Assembly: GCA_900553255.1 (NCBI GenBank) | Contig: USCI01000037.1 | Span: forward strand, 1 to 23,341 | DNA: 23,341 bases | Reading direction: 5' to 3' | Origin: an uncultured Oscillospiraceae bacterium | GTDB lineage: Bacteria > Bacillota > Clostridia > Oscillospirales > Acutalibacteraceae | Part shown: positions 13,484 through 20,207 of the stretch, in pieces | Position numbering within the stretch: position 1 is the stretch's first letter | Layout of the letters: each line of letters begins with the position of its first letter | Made by a program: the position numbers and the translations under genes | Notes under the pieces: generated by a model | Told to the model about the DNA's origin: nothing | What the model saw: only the letters and a program-made list of their open reading frames with translations | Databases searched by the model: none

Positions 13484-14017
13484 ATGAAAGATATCATCCT
13501 TTACGGCAGCCAATACGGCAGCACGCGCCAGTATGCGGAAAAACTGTCCGAACAAACCGGCATTCCTGCGGTCAGCTACAAAGACGCACCGGCTCTTTCA
13601 GACAGAAAGACTATCGTCTACCTGGGTGGACTGTATGCCGGCGGCGTCCTGGGCCTTGCGAAAACCCTGCGGAGCGTTTCCCTTCAGGACGAGCAAAAGC
13701 TGCTCCTCGTTACCGTAGGGCTGGCCGACCCCGACGAACCGGAAAACCAGGACAACATCCGCGCTTCTCTGCAAAGGCAGCTTCCCGCAGGGCTGCTTGA
13801 CCGGGCGAAGGTTTTTCATCTTCGCGGCGGGATCGATTATCAAAAGCTCTCTTTCGGTCACCGGACGATGATGACGCTGCTGTACCAATCCCTGCGCAGG
13901 ACACCCTTTGAAAAACAGACAGCGGAAAATCGGGCTCTTATAGAGACCTACGGAAAGCAAGTGGATTTTACAGACTTCGGTGCCCTGGAGCCTATTATTC
14001 ACGAAATCCAGAGGTGA
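13484..14017 (+). CDS. Flavodoxin-domain protein
   Basis: A 177-residue protein with a flavodoxin-like fold of the HemG/flavodoxin_5 type. The FMN-phosphate loop is LYGSQYGSTRQYAEKL (about residues 6-21). IVYLGGLYAGG (about 43-53) is the second flavin-contact loop, and LVTVGLADP (about 74-82) follows the third strand. It is presumably a cytoplasmic FMN electron carrier or oxidoreductase, with partner unknown. The start at 13484 fits the fold's first strand and an AAGGGG site. The longer frame from 13400 adds a hydrophobic stretch without a ribosome binding site. It is first of a run of four plus-strand genes, and the next gene starts 6 bp after its stop. Confidence 0.88.
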   Translation: MKDIILYGSQYGSTRQYAEKLSEQTGIPAVSYKDAPALSDRKTIVYLGGLYAGGVLGLAKTLRSVSLQDEQKLLLVTVGLADPDEPENQDNIRASLQRQLPAGLLDRAKVFHLRGGIDYQKLSFGHRTMMTLLYQSLRRTPFEKQTAENRALIETYGKQVDFTDFGALEPIIHEIQR

Positions 14018-14023
14018 ACTGTA

Positions 14024-14842
14024 TTGGGCAAGACGATTCGGAATATCCTAAAGCTCTTCTTTATCGGCCTTGTTACCACCATCGTCCGCATCATCGGCCA
14101 GCTCTCCATCCCGGCCGGGGAACAGACGGTTCTTGCCCCCAGTATTTTCGCACAAAACGGCACCATGCCTCTGGCTTTTACTGTCTACGGTATTTTCGCT
14201 TACTCCCTGATTGCCTCATTGTTCCTGCTCATCCGGAGCCGGTTAGGCGGAAATCGGGTTTTACAGGGACTGAAATACGGCCTTGCCTGCTGTGTAGTGT
14301 GGATTGTGTACCTCTTAGAACCCTTACCCCATGTAGCGGCCATTGACCGGATCACTTACCCGGCAGCGGACAGCCTGGCGTTGATCGTCATGGGCCTGCT
14401 GCTGGGGTGGCTGTTTGGGAATCCTGCGCGGCGGGCGGATAAAGAGAAGCTGTCCTTTCCCGTCCTTCCGGTACTGGCTGTCACCGGGTGTTTTCTGGCC
14501 GGTCGGCTGATTCAATATTTTGCTGCCGATATCTACTCCTGCTTCGACGATAAACCAGTCGAAACCCTTCTGTGGTGCCTGCTGACAGGCTTTATGACCG
14601 CCTGCGTGATGGCGTGGCTGAGTCGGTATGTGGGCAGCGGCCCCCGGGTAAAGCGGGCGCTCATCCTGGGCGGCCTGCTGTTTGGGGTGGATTTGGTCCT
14701 CTTTAACTTCTTTATGCCGCTGGTGTTTGCCGCCGATATCCCCGACCTGCTCCTGCGCACACTGGTGGATGCCCTGACGGTAACGGTAGGCTGTCTGGCA
14801 TTTCCGAATCAACGAAATGCAAATCCGGCAGGCCGGAGGTGA
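14024..14842 (+). CDS. Polytopic membrane protein, TTG start
   Basis: A 272-residue integral membrane protein with about seven hydrophobic segments (near 10-28, 48-70, 83-98, 115-131, 146-164, 182-200, 215-262) and no motif I recognise. The TTG start is supported by GAGGTGA 7 nt upstream and by the 6-bp gap after the flavodoxin stop, which implies coupling. Its stop overlaps the ribosome binding region of the next gene. Co-transcription with a flavodoxin-domain protein hints at a membrane redox or transport role, but nothing in the sequence proves it. Confidence 0.82.
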   Translation: MGKTIRNILKLFFIGLVTTIVRIIGQLSIPAGEQTVLAPSIFAQNGTMPLAFTVYGIFAYSLIASLFLLIRSRLGGNRVLQGLKYGLACCVVWIVYLLEPLPHVAAIDRITYPAADSLALIVMGLLLGWLFGNPARRADKEKLSFPVLPVLAVTGCFLAGRLIQYFAADIYSCFDDKPVETLLWCLLTGFMTACVMAWLSRYVGSGPRVKRALILGGLLFGVDLVLFNFFMPLVFAADIPDLLLRTLVDALTVTVGCLAFPNQRNANPAGRR

Positions 14843-14847
14843 GGGCG

Positions 14848-16062
14848 ATGCAGGAAAAGCGAAGTGTGCGGTTTGGAAAATGGCTGCTGAAGGTTATCGT
14901 ATCCTACGCGGTATTTATCGCCGTCGGCCTGCTGCTCTCCTTCGTGCCGGCCGGGCGGATCGGCTTGTCCGAAGAAATGTTTTTGAATCTGCGGATGTTC
15001 TTCATGCTGTTCGGGCCGATTTATCTGACCCTGATTGTCAAAATCATATTAACCTTTGTTGCTGCGGCGAAGCGCCAGGAACAGGACGCCGCCGAAAAAA
15101 GCCGGGGAATCCTGTTCGCCGTCACCGCCCTGCTGCTGTTCGTCAATCTCTCCAATGCCCGGACCGTTTCCGATTTGACGGCCGGATATGGGCAGGGCAA
15201 AGGGTTGCGGAACCTGGAAAAAAGCAATCGGTACTCCTTGAAGGGAAAGCGCTTTTTGAACGTTTTCCTTCCGGTGTGCCTTTATATGCTGATTTTGGAA
15301 CTGCTGACCCTGCTGGTCTGTATCGTCATCTTTGCCCCATTGTCAAGGGCCGCAAGCAATGCATTCATTTGTACGATTGCCCTGACCGCCCTACTGCTTT
15401 TTCTGGTGCCTCTTATTCTTTCCTTTATCTCCGGCTATCAGGGGGATAAAGCGGAACACGAGGAAAAGCGCGCAAGGGAAAACCAGGCAGCCGTTCAGTC
15501 GGATATTCTGGTGCTGGAAACCGATCCGGTTCGCCGGAAGCGGTATCTCCGGCTGCCGAAGCTGCTGGCCCTGCTGGTTTGCCCCGGCGTTTGCATTGTG
15601 TCAGGATTTGTGCTTTATCTCACAAAGAATGCGCAGGAGCTTTTGGTCGTCCAGTTGCTGAGGATGCCATTTCTTTCATTGATGGCTGCCGCTGTTTTTT
15701 CCTTTATCCCGCTTTTGATGTATTGGGCCAACTGCTCCGGCACCTCCCTGGTACAGCGGGTTTATCTCGCGCAGAACCAGCTGTACTATGCCGGTTACAG
15801 CGGCAGCATGGAGGAACGGGTGGAATTTACCTTTGCCCTGCTTCAGCTGGAGAGCTGCCGTGTTGGGAAAAGGGCCATCTACATCCGGGGGCAGTTTGCC
15901 AAAAAGACGAAGGATGCCTATGGCACCAGCCAAAAGGGGTTGTTTTTCAAAACACTCTGGGTGCCCCGGACATTCCCCGTGGAACAAGAACGGGTTTTAC
16001 TGCAGTTTTTGCAGAGTCAGATGTTGCCAAAGGTTCCTCCCAATCCTGTTGATATGGGTTAG
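14848..16062 (+). CDS. Membrane protein with C-terminal soluble domain
   Basis: A 404-residue protein with about seven hydrophobic segments. Three or four lie in the first 110 residues, a pair near 135-195 and a pair near 245-300. A charged loop (about 200-235, EHEEKRARENQ) follows the second group, and the C-terminal soluble part (about 305-404) is beta-rich with an RVYLAQNQLYYAGYSG start and a FKTLWVPRTFP segment, faintly like the PH-like domain of YcxB-type proteins. ATG at 14848 has GGAGGT 7 nt upstream. The in-frame GTG at 14839 would cover that site. It follows the previous gene closely and belongs to the same operon. Function unknown. Confidence 0.82.
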   Translation: MQEKRSVRFGKWLLKVIVSYAVFIAVGLLLSFVPAGRIGLSEEMFLNLRMFFMLFGPIYLTLIVKIILTFVAAAKRQEQDAAEKSRGILFAVTALLLFVNLSNARTVSDLTAGYGQGKGLRNLEKSNRYSLKGKRFLNVFLPVCLYMLILELLTLLVCIVIFAPLSRAASNAFICTIALTALLLFLVPLILSFISGYQGDKAEHEEKRARENQAAVQSDILVLETDPVRRKRYLRLPKLLALLVCPGVCIVSGFVLYLTKNAQELLVVQLLRMPFLSLMAAAVFSFIPLLMYWANCSGTSLVQRVYLAQNQLYYAGYSGSMEERVEFTFALLQLESCRVGKRAIYIRGQFAKKTKDAYGTSQKGLFFKTLWVPRTFPVEQERVLLQFLQSQMLPKVPPNPVDMG

Positions 16063-16088
16063 GGCATAGTGAAAGTGAGGTGAAAAAG

Positions 16089-16268
16089 GTGTACAAAACG
16101 GTGGTCATCAAATATTCTCCCAAGGCAAAGGAAATGGCCGTTAGAGTAGAGGAAACGGCCAACAAAATGGAGCAGGAGGGGTTTGAACTGGTTTCCTGCT
16201 CCATCACGCCCTCTTTCAAAGGGATCCTGGTATTCAGAAAATCCGGTGAACTGGCGCCGAAAAAGTGA
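16089..16268 (+). CDS. DUF4177-like small protein
   Basis: A 59-residue protein beginning YKTVVIKYSP, with a central helix (KAKEMAVRVEETANKMEQEG) and closing strands FELVSCSITP and GILVFRK. This strand-helix-strand-strand pattern is that of the DUF4177 family, whose role is unknown. GTGAGG lies 8 nt before the GTG at 16089, so I prefer that start. The GTG at 16080 (three residues longer) lies on the Shine-Dalgarno itself. It is the last gene of the flavodoxin/membrane protein run, and IS-derived sequence begins about 30 bp after its stop. Confidence 0.75.
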   Translation: MYKTVVIKYSPKAKEMAVRVEETANKMEQEGFELVSCSITPSFKGILVFRKSGELAPKK

Positions 16269-16298
16269 GCCATTCTTGCAGCAAAGAGAAAAGCTCTC

Positions 16299-16741
16299 TG
16301 AACCGCCCCAGATTGTGCGAGCATCACAAAAAGCACCTGGTGCAGGAATAATGGATTTTAGCAAGAGTGGCGCAGCGTCAGCGGCGCCGCTCCTGTTTTG
16401 TACTGGATTCGCTCGTGGTTGTATCAGTCATTGCCACATCCTGCGGCAGCCATAGGTCTGAAGGCACTTGCCTTGCTGCCGGCGTATCTTCTCGGCAAGC
16501 TCCGCATCTTTCTCTGGCTGGCTCATACGGCCCACAAAGCCGTAATAACCACTCCTAGACACCTCAAAGAAGCTGCATATCACGGCTATGGGATATTCTT
16601 TCCATTCACGGTATATTACTGCATATTTTACCTGTGGCCTCATTTCCCTCCTGTGGATTGCAGAAAATCCCGCTGCAGCTCATTCTCCATCTTCAACCGC
16701 TTGTTTTCCTTTTCATAGTCCTCTATGTTTTTTTGGTTCTC
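16299..16741 (-). mobile_element. Internally deleted IS3-family insertion sequence remnant
   Basis: On the minus strand: the last 33 codons of OrfA (16741-16640; leucine-zipper tail NELQRDFLQSTGG) overlap by ATGA the first 71 codons of OrfB (16643-16428; SRSGYYGF and TYGCRRMW motifs). After an abrupt junction come the last 21 codons of OrfB in another frame (16423-16358; YNHERIQYKTG and LTLRHS). The DDE catalytic core is deleted and OrfA lacks its helix-turn-helix, so the element is dead. TGAACCGCCCC at 16299 may be the surviving terminal repeat. The other end is cut off where the tRNA-derived direct repeat begins (16731). Confidence 0.85.
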
Positions 16742-16778
16742 TCAAATCCAGTCGAAAACCAAACACTCTGGGCAAAAG

Positions 16779-16808
16779 AAAAAACCGTGTTTTTTAACAC
16801 GGTTTTTT
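16779..16808 (-). terminator. Copy of the tRNA-Arg terminator (left repeat)
   Basis: 13-bp stem AAAAAACCGTGTT with its complement around a TTTT loop; same as 18461-18490. Confidence 0.75.
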
Positions 16809-16826
16809 CTTGCCATTCCGGCGTTT

Positions 16827-16883
16827 TGGCGCGCCCGGAGGGATTCGAACCCCCGACCTTTTGGTTCGTAGCCAAACACTCTA
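16827..16883 (-). pseudogene. Truncated tRNA-Arg (3' part only)
   Basis: Carries the anticodon arm, variable loop, T arm, 3' acceptor strand and CCA of the tRNA-Arg at 18509-18585. It lacks the 5' acceptor strand and D arm, replaced by unrelated AT-rich sequence. It cannot fold as a tRNA. This is the expected scar of integration at a tRNA 3' end. Confidence 0.9.
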
Positions 16884-16960
16884 GGTTCGTCTGTATTTGT
16901 ATTATACCATACATCAGAATAATCCTGCTAATTTCACAACCTGTGTCCCGGGTATAAAGT

Positions 16961-17425
16961 CTACTTTCTTATAAATTTAAATGAAAGAAAAACACACATT
17001 ATAGATATAGCCAGTTGGAGTAATCCATATATAAACCAACATAACATATCATACGGGAAAATTCCGAAACGTATAAATCTACTAAAGTCTGAATATGACC
17101 ATAGCAAAAAAATCCCACAATTAAAAACCAGAAATATTATGCCAAAAATTTTATGATACTTTTTTAGAGGTTTTTTTGAAACAATAAGTAATATAAGCCA
17201 CAATAAACTCATTATCAGCCTAGCTAATTTTAAAATAGAGTCAAAATGATTTAACTGGAATAAAATATGCTGCGTTAATACTTGAACAAGGCAGATTAGA
17301 GAATACATAAATAACAGTACAAGACATAGTCTAAATCTGTTTTTATTTGGAATACTATTGCCACATTTCCCACACCACCTACTTTCAGAGGGATTCTCTG
17401 CGCCACAATTTGGACAAATCGTCAT
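16961..17425 (-). CDS. Zinc-ribbon membrane protein
   Basis: A 154-residue protein starting with a zinc ribbon (MTICPNCGAENPSESRWCGKCG; four Cys in two CxxC pairs, residues 4-21), a short basic linker and four hydrophobic segments (about 30-50, 65-82, 95-108, 125-150). The build, an N-terminal cytoplasmic zinc_ribbon_2 and a short membrane domain, is common in Clostridia with unknown role. GAAAGGAAGG lies about 9 nt before the ATG at 17425. It overlaps the adjacent zinc-ribbon frame only if a longer start is taken. It is second gene of the minus-strand pair driven from 17998. AT-rich codon use differs from the chromosome around it. Confidence 0.8.
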   Translation of the reverse strand: MTICPNCGAENPSESRWCGKCGNSIPNKNRFRLCLVLLFMYSLICLVQVLTQHILFQLNHFDSILKLARLIMSLLWLILLIVSKKPLKKYHKIFGIIFLVFNCGIFLLWSYSDFSRFIRFGIFPYDMLCWFIYGLLQLAISIMCVFLSFKFIRK

Positions 17426-17450
17426 TCGAGAACCTTCCTTTCTGCTGATA

Positions 17451-17840
17451 TTAGAAAGCCGCAATAAATCCAATCAGGAAGCCGATAGTTAACGCTAGTA
17501 TCAGCCACACAATCGCCGCAATACAAGCACAAGTAATTAACTTTGAGGACAGTTCCTTTTGACCTCGAAAGGGTGTTATGGACACAAGCAGTGCCAAGAT
17601 GAGACCGACAATCGGAATAAAAATACAATGAAGATATAGAATAAATTTAACAGAACCTTTATCCCATACGCTTTGACTAAATTGTTCATTTCTTGGCAGT
17701 ATACTTTGAATCGCATCATGTTTAGGCGGATCAATATAGACGGTTTCCAACTCTGGAATATTCACCATATCCGCACCGCACTTATTACAAAACTGGTTTT
17801 CCTCTGGATTCTGTTGACCGCAATAGGGACAGTTTTTCAT
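17451..17840 (-). CDS. Zinc-ribbon protein with C-terminal membrane hairpin
   Basis: A 129-residue protein with an N-terminal zinc ribbon (CPYCGQQ ... FCNKCGAD, Cys at about 4, 7, 18 and 21), a hydrophilic linker (about 25-60) and two hydrophobic segments (about 66-88 and 101-126) near the end. The start has AAGGAG about 12 nt upstream. It lies 25 bp before the second zinc-ribbon gene; both share domain type and probably arose by duplication or work together. Transcription comes from the consensus promoter at 17970-17998. Function unknown. A cell-envelope or signalling role is only a guess. Confidence 0.8.
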   Translation of the reverse strand: MKNCPYCGQQNPEENQFCNKCGADMVNIPELETVYIDPPKHDAIQSILPRNEQFSQSVWDKGSVKFILYLHCIFIPIVGLILALLVSITPFRGQKELSSKLITCACIAAIVWLILALTIGFLIGFIAAF

Positions 17841-17969
17841 ACTCTTACCCGCTCCTTAACTTATATTTCCTATGCGGCGGCCAGACCGCAATATAGGCGA
17901 ATTCTTATATATAGACTTCTCAAAATATCGAAAATGACGAAGCGGCAATAAATTCTCTTTATATTTGAA

Positions 17970-17998
17970 ATTATAGTCGTTATATCGATAATTGTCAA
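17970..17998 (-). promoter_or_regulatory. Consensus sigma-A promoter of the zinc-ribbon pair
   Basis: Exact TTGACA (17998-17993), 17-nt spacer and exact TATAAT (17975-17970), about 130 bp before the gene. The spacer holds ATCGAT within a loose CGTT...AACG dyad that might bind the divergent regulator. A GC-rich hairpin (about 17864-17895) sits in the leader between promoter and gene. Confidence 0.85.
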
Positions 17999-18045
17999 CG
18001 ATTCGACCACATCCTATCCTTATCCTTGAGATATGGGGGAATGGT

Positions 18046-18264
18046 ATGATATCGTATAGCCCGTTTTGGACAACCCTAAAACATAGCCCAGAAAGCACCT
18101 ATACACTTATAAACAAGCATAAATTCAGCAGTTCTACAATAAATCGGTTGAGAAAGAATCAACCCATATCAACAGTCACTCTTAACGACCTATGCCGCAT
18201 ACTTCATTGTCGTGTGGAGGATATACTCCTGTATGTAGAGGACGAAAACGACCAGACATTATAA
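18046..18264 (+). CDS. Small Cro/CI-type helix-turn-helix regulator (HTH_26-like)
   Basis: A 72-residue DNA-binding protein that is a single XRE-type domain: MISYSPFWTTL, then TYTLINKHKFSSSTINRLRKNQPISTVTLNDLCRIL containing the helix-turn-helix, and closing HCRVEDILLYV. This matches the YozG/HTH_26 group of small regulators. The ATG at 18046 has GGGGGA about 6 nt upstream. It is divergent from the zinc-ribbon pair and shares a 200-bp control region with it, so it probably regulates that promoter. It ends at a clear terminator. Low GC content matches the islet rather than the chromosome. Confidence 0.82.
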   Translation: MISYSPFWTTLKHSPESTYTLINKHKFSSSTINRLRKNQPISTVTLNDLCRILHCRVEDILLYVEDENDQTL

Positions 18265-18295
18265 AAGCAGACAGGCGGAAACCTGTCTGCTTTTC
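18263..18295 (+). terminator. Terminator of the HTH gene
   Basis: AAAAGCAGACAGG (18263-18275) pairs perfectly with CCTGTCTGCTTTT (18282-18294) around CGGAAA. It begins at the stop codon. Confidence 0.85.
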
Positions 18296-18412
18296 GTTTA
18301 TTTAAATAGTAATCCCCTTAATAAACTTTGCCTAGTTCAAGGGTTCGGTTATACCTTCTCTGGAGCTTGCTTCGTTGTCCCTCATCTGAAAATTTTACAT
18401 TGCTATCTGTCC

Positions 18413-18565
18413 TTTTGGTTCTCTCAAATCCAGCCGAAAACCAAACACTCTGGGCAAAAGAAAAAACCGTGTTTTTTAACACGGTTTTTTCTTGCCATTC
18501 CGGCGTTTTGGCGCGCCCGGAGGGATTCGAACCCCCGACCTTTTGGTTCGTAGCCAAACACTCTA
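18413..18565 (-). repeat. 153-bp direct repeat, right copy (att-like)
   Basis: Right copy of the repeat at 16731-16883 (152 of 153 bases identical by eye). It continues into the intact tRNA-Arg 5' half, so this side is the original or restored tRNA locus. Confidence 0.95.
18461..18490 (-). terminator. tRNA-Arg terminator
   Basis: A 13-bp stem (18461-18473 with 18478-18490), TTTT loop and flanking T-run on the minus strand, 19 bp past the tRNA CCA end. Confidence 0.85.
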
Positions 18566-18585
18566 TCCGACTGAGCTACGAGCGC
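18509..18585 (-). tRNA. tRNA-Arg (anticodon ACG)
   Basis: All arms fold: a 7-bp acceptor stem (GCGCTCG with CGGGCGC, one G.U), D arm GCTC/GAGT, anticodon stem TTTGG/CCAAA with loop CTACGAA (anticodon ACG at 18551-18549), T arm GGGGG-TTCGAAT-CCCTC, discriminator G and encoded CCA. ACG is wobble-edited to inosine in bacteria and reads CGU/CGC/CGA. It is monocistronic, with a consensus promoter upstream. The 3' part is duplicated at 16827-16883, marking it as an integration target. Confidence 0.97.
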
Positions 18586-18614
18586 ACATGCTGATCTGGC
18601 TGGACAGCGTATCA

Positions 18615-18643
18615 ATTATATATGCTCCGTCATCAAATGTCAA
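18615..18643 (-). promoter_or_regulatory. Consensus promoter of tRNA-Arg
   Basis: Exact TTGACA (18643-18638), 17-nt spacer and exact TATAAT (18620-18615), 30 bp before the tRNA. Confidence 0.9.
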
Positions 18644-18685
18644 CCCCCCGGACAAGTTTTTTTCGCTGCCGGCAAAGCCCGCCGA

Positions 18686-18714
18686 TTGACCGCTGCGGCC
18701 GAACATGATACAAT
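18686..18714 (+). promoter_or_regulatory. Promoter of the hisH-hisF operon
   Basis: TTGACC (18686-18691), 17-nt spacer and TACAAT (18709-18714), 51 bp before hisH. It is divergent from the tRNA promoter. No leader peptide or T-box is visible in the short gap. Confidence 0.75.
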
Positions 18715-18764
18715 GCTTTTGTGATTCACCGCGGGAAAATTTTGTTTTACCAGGAGGCATGCCC

Positions 18765-19439
18765 ATGATTGCCATACTCGACTACGGCGCCGGCAACCTG
18801 CGCAGTGTGGAAACCGGTTTTGCGCGGGCGGGCGTACGCGCCGCGGTAACCAGCGACCCGGATACCGTCCTGCGGGCGGACGGCGTGGTGCTGCCCGGCG
18901 TGGGCGCATTTTCCGACGCGATGCAGGCACTGGAGAACAGCGGGCTGATCCCGGCCATCCGGACATATGCCGCCTCAGGCCGGCCGTTTCTGGGCATCTG
19001 CCTCGGGATGCAGGCGCTGTTCGCGGAGAGCGAGGAGGGCGCCGGCGTCAAAGGGCTCGGCCTCGTCCCCGGCACGGTGCGGAGGCTTCCGGACTGCGGC
19101 CTGAAAATCCCGCATATGGGCTGGAACAGCCTGAAAGCGGCAAAAGCCAGCCCCCTGCTCGAAGGGCTGCCGGAGGAGCCATACGCCTATTTCGTCCACT
19201 CGTATGCCTGCCAGGCAGCGGAGAAGGCCGATGTGCTGACCATTACCGAATACGGCGTGCCGTTCCACTCCGCTGTCCAGCGCGGCAATATCCTGGGGGT
19301 GCAGTTCCATCCCGAAAAATCCGGGGCAACCGGACGGATTATGCTGAAAAACTTTCTGCGCATGGCGGGGGAGGTGACCCGACGATGTACGCTAAGCGTA
19401 TCATCCCCTGCCTGGACATCAAGGATGGCCGTGTGGTGA
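18765..19439 (+). CDS. hisH: Imidazole glycerol phosphate synthase glutaminase subunit HisH
   Basis: A 224-residue class I glutamine amidotransferase that feeds ammonia to HisF in histidine and AICAR synthesis. It opens MIAILDYGAGNLRS. The nucleophile is Cys79 in GICLGMQ, and His182/Glu184 lie in QFHPEKS, so the triad is complete. HMGWN and VHSY are family marks. AGGAGG lies 7 nt before the ATG at 18765; the ATG at 18759 is too close to it. The family normally ends soon after KNFL, but here 25 more residues follow, overlapping the first 55 bp of hisF. It is co-transcribed with hisF. The other his genes are not in this window. Confidence 0.95.
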   Translation: MIAILDYGAGNLRSVETGFARAGVRAAVTSDPDTVLRADGVVLPGVGAFSDAMQALENSGLIPAIRTYAASGRPFLGICLGMQALFAESEEGAGVKGLGLVPGTVRRLPDCGLKIPHMGWNSLKAAKASPLLEGLPEEPYAYFVHSYACQAAEKADVLTITEYGVPFHSAVQRGNILGVQFHPEKSGATGRIMLKNFLRMAGEVTRRCTLSVSSPAWTSRMAVW

Positions 19440-20155
19440 AGGGGATCAATTTCCTGTCCCTGCGGGATGCGGGAGACCCGGTGGAAACCGCTGCGGCCTA
19501 TGCCGCCGCCGGAGCGGATGAGGTAGTTTTTCTGGATATCACCGCCTCCCACGAAGGGCGGGCAACGGTGGTTGACCTGGCCGCCCGCGTCGCCGAGCAG
19601 CTGGACATCCCCTTTACGGTGGGAGGCGGCATCCGCTCAGTGGACGATTTCCGCGCGGTGCTGCTGCAGGGTGCGGACAAGATATCGATCAACTCCGCCG
19701 CCATCGACCGGCCGGCGCTGATTACCGAAGCCGCCGCAAAATTCGGCAGCCAGTGCGTGGTGGTGGCCATCGATGCCCGCCGACGGGCAGACGGCTCCGG
19801 CTGGGACGTGTATAAGCACGGCGGCCGCCTGAACACAGGGCTGGACGCGCTGGAATGGGCGCGGCGTGCCGAAGCGCTCGGTGCGGGCGAAATCCTGCTG
19901 ACCAGCATGGATTGCGACGGCACCAAGGCGGGCTATGACCTCGAACTTACCGCGGCCGTATCCGCCGGCGCGGGCATCCCGGTGATCGCCTCGGGCGGTG
20001 CCGGCACCATGCAGCATTTTGCCGATGCATTTGAAATCGGCCGCGCGGACGCGGTGCTGGCGGCGTCGCTGTTCCATTACCACGAAATCGACATTCCGGA
20101 ACTGAAAGAATACCTTCACGCGCGCGGCATCCCGGTGCGTCCCGTGCAGGGATAA
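19385..20155 (+). CDS. hisF: Imidazole glycerol phosphate synthase cyclase subunit HisF
   Basis: A 256-residue (beta/alpha)8-barrel cyclase that uses HisH-derived ammonia to turn PRFAR into imidazole glycerol phosphate and AICAR. MYAKRIIPCLDIKDGRVVKG holds the first catalytic Asp (Asp11), and VVAIDARR holds the second (near residue 130). Phosphate-binding loops are GGGIRS and ASGGAGT. Length is normal. GGAGGTGA precedes the ATG inside the hisH 3' end. It forms a heterodimer with HisH in the cytoplasm. Confidence 0.96.
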   Translation: MYAKRIIPCLDIKDGRVVKGINFLSLRDAGDPVETAAAYAAAGADEVVFLDITASHEGRATVVDLAARVAEQLDIPFTVGGGIRSVDDFRAVLLQGADKISINSAAIDRPALITEAAAKFGSQCVVVAIDARRRADGSGWDVYKHGGRLNTGLDALEWARRAEALGAGEILLTSMDCDGTKAGYDLELTAAVSAGAGIPVIASGGAGTMQHFADAFEIGRADAVLAASLFHYHEIDIPELKEYLHARGIPVRPVQG

Positions 20156-20207
20156 TCCCTCCGCGTTCAGGAAAGGCGTGTCTACGGATACCGAAAGGAG
20201 CTATCTC

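Larger units (their letters stand above)
16731..16883 (-). repeat. 153-bp direct repeat, left copy (att-like)
   Basis: Identical to 18413-18565 except for one base (T/C at about 16752), at a constant offset of 1682. It contains the 3' portion of tRNA-Arg plus about 96 bp of its downstream flank with the terminator. Identity stops inside the tRNA at the D-arm/anticodon-arm border. Confidence 0.95.
16884..18412. mobile_element. AT-rich islet between tRNA-derived direct repeats
   Basis: About 1.5 kb, visibly richer in A and T than both flanks, enclosed exactly by the 153-bp repeats. It holds two minus-strand zinc-ribbon membrane protein genes divergent from a small helix-turn-helix gene. No integrase, transposase or excisionase is visible. 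The topology (intact tRNA on one side, 3' tRNA fragment on the other) is that of an integrated element. It is either a decayed remnant or a non-autonomous passenger mobilised in trans. Confidence 0.7.

Noticed and set aside
18318..18557. 79-codon minus-strand frame across the repeat
   Set aside because: It runs through the tRNA-Arg and its terminator; the last 30 codons could be a gene scrap, but nothing supports it.
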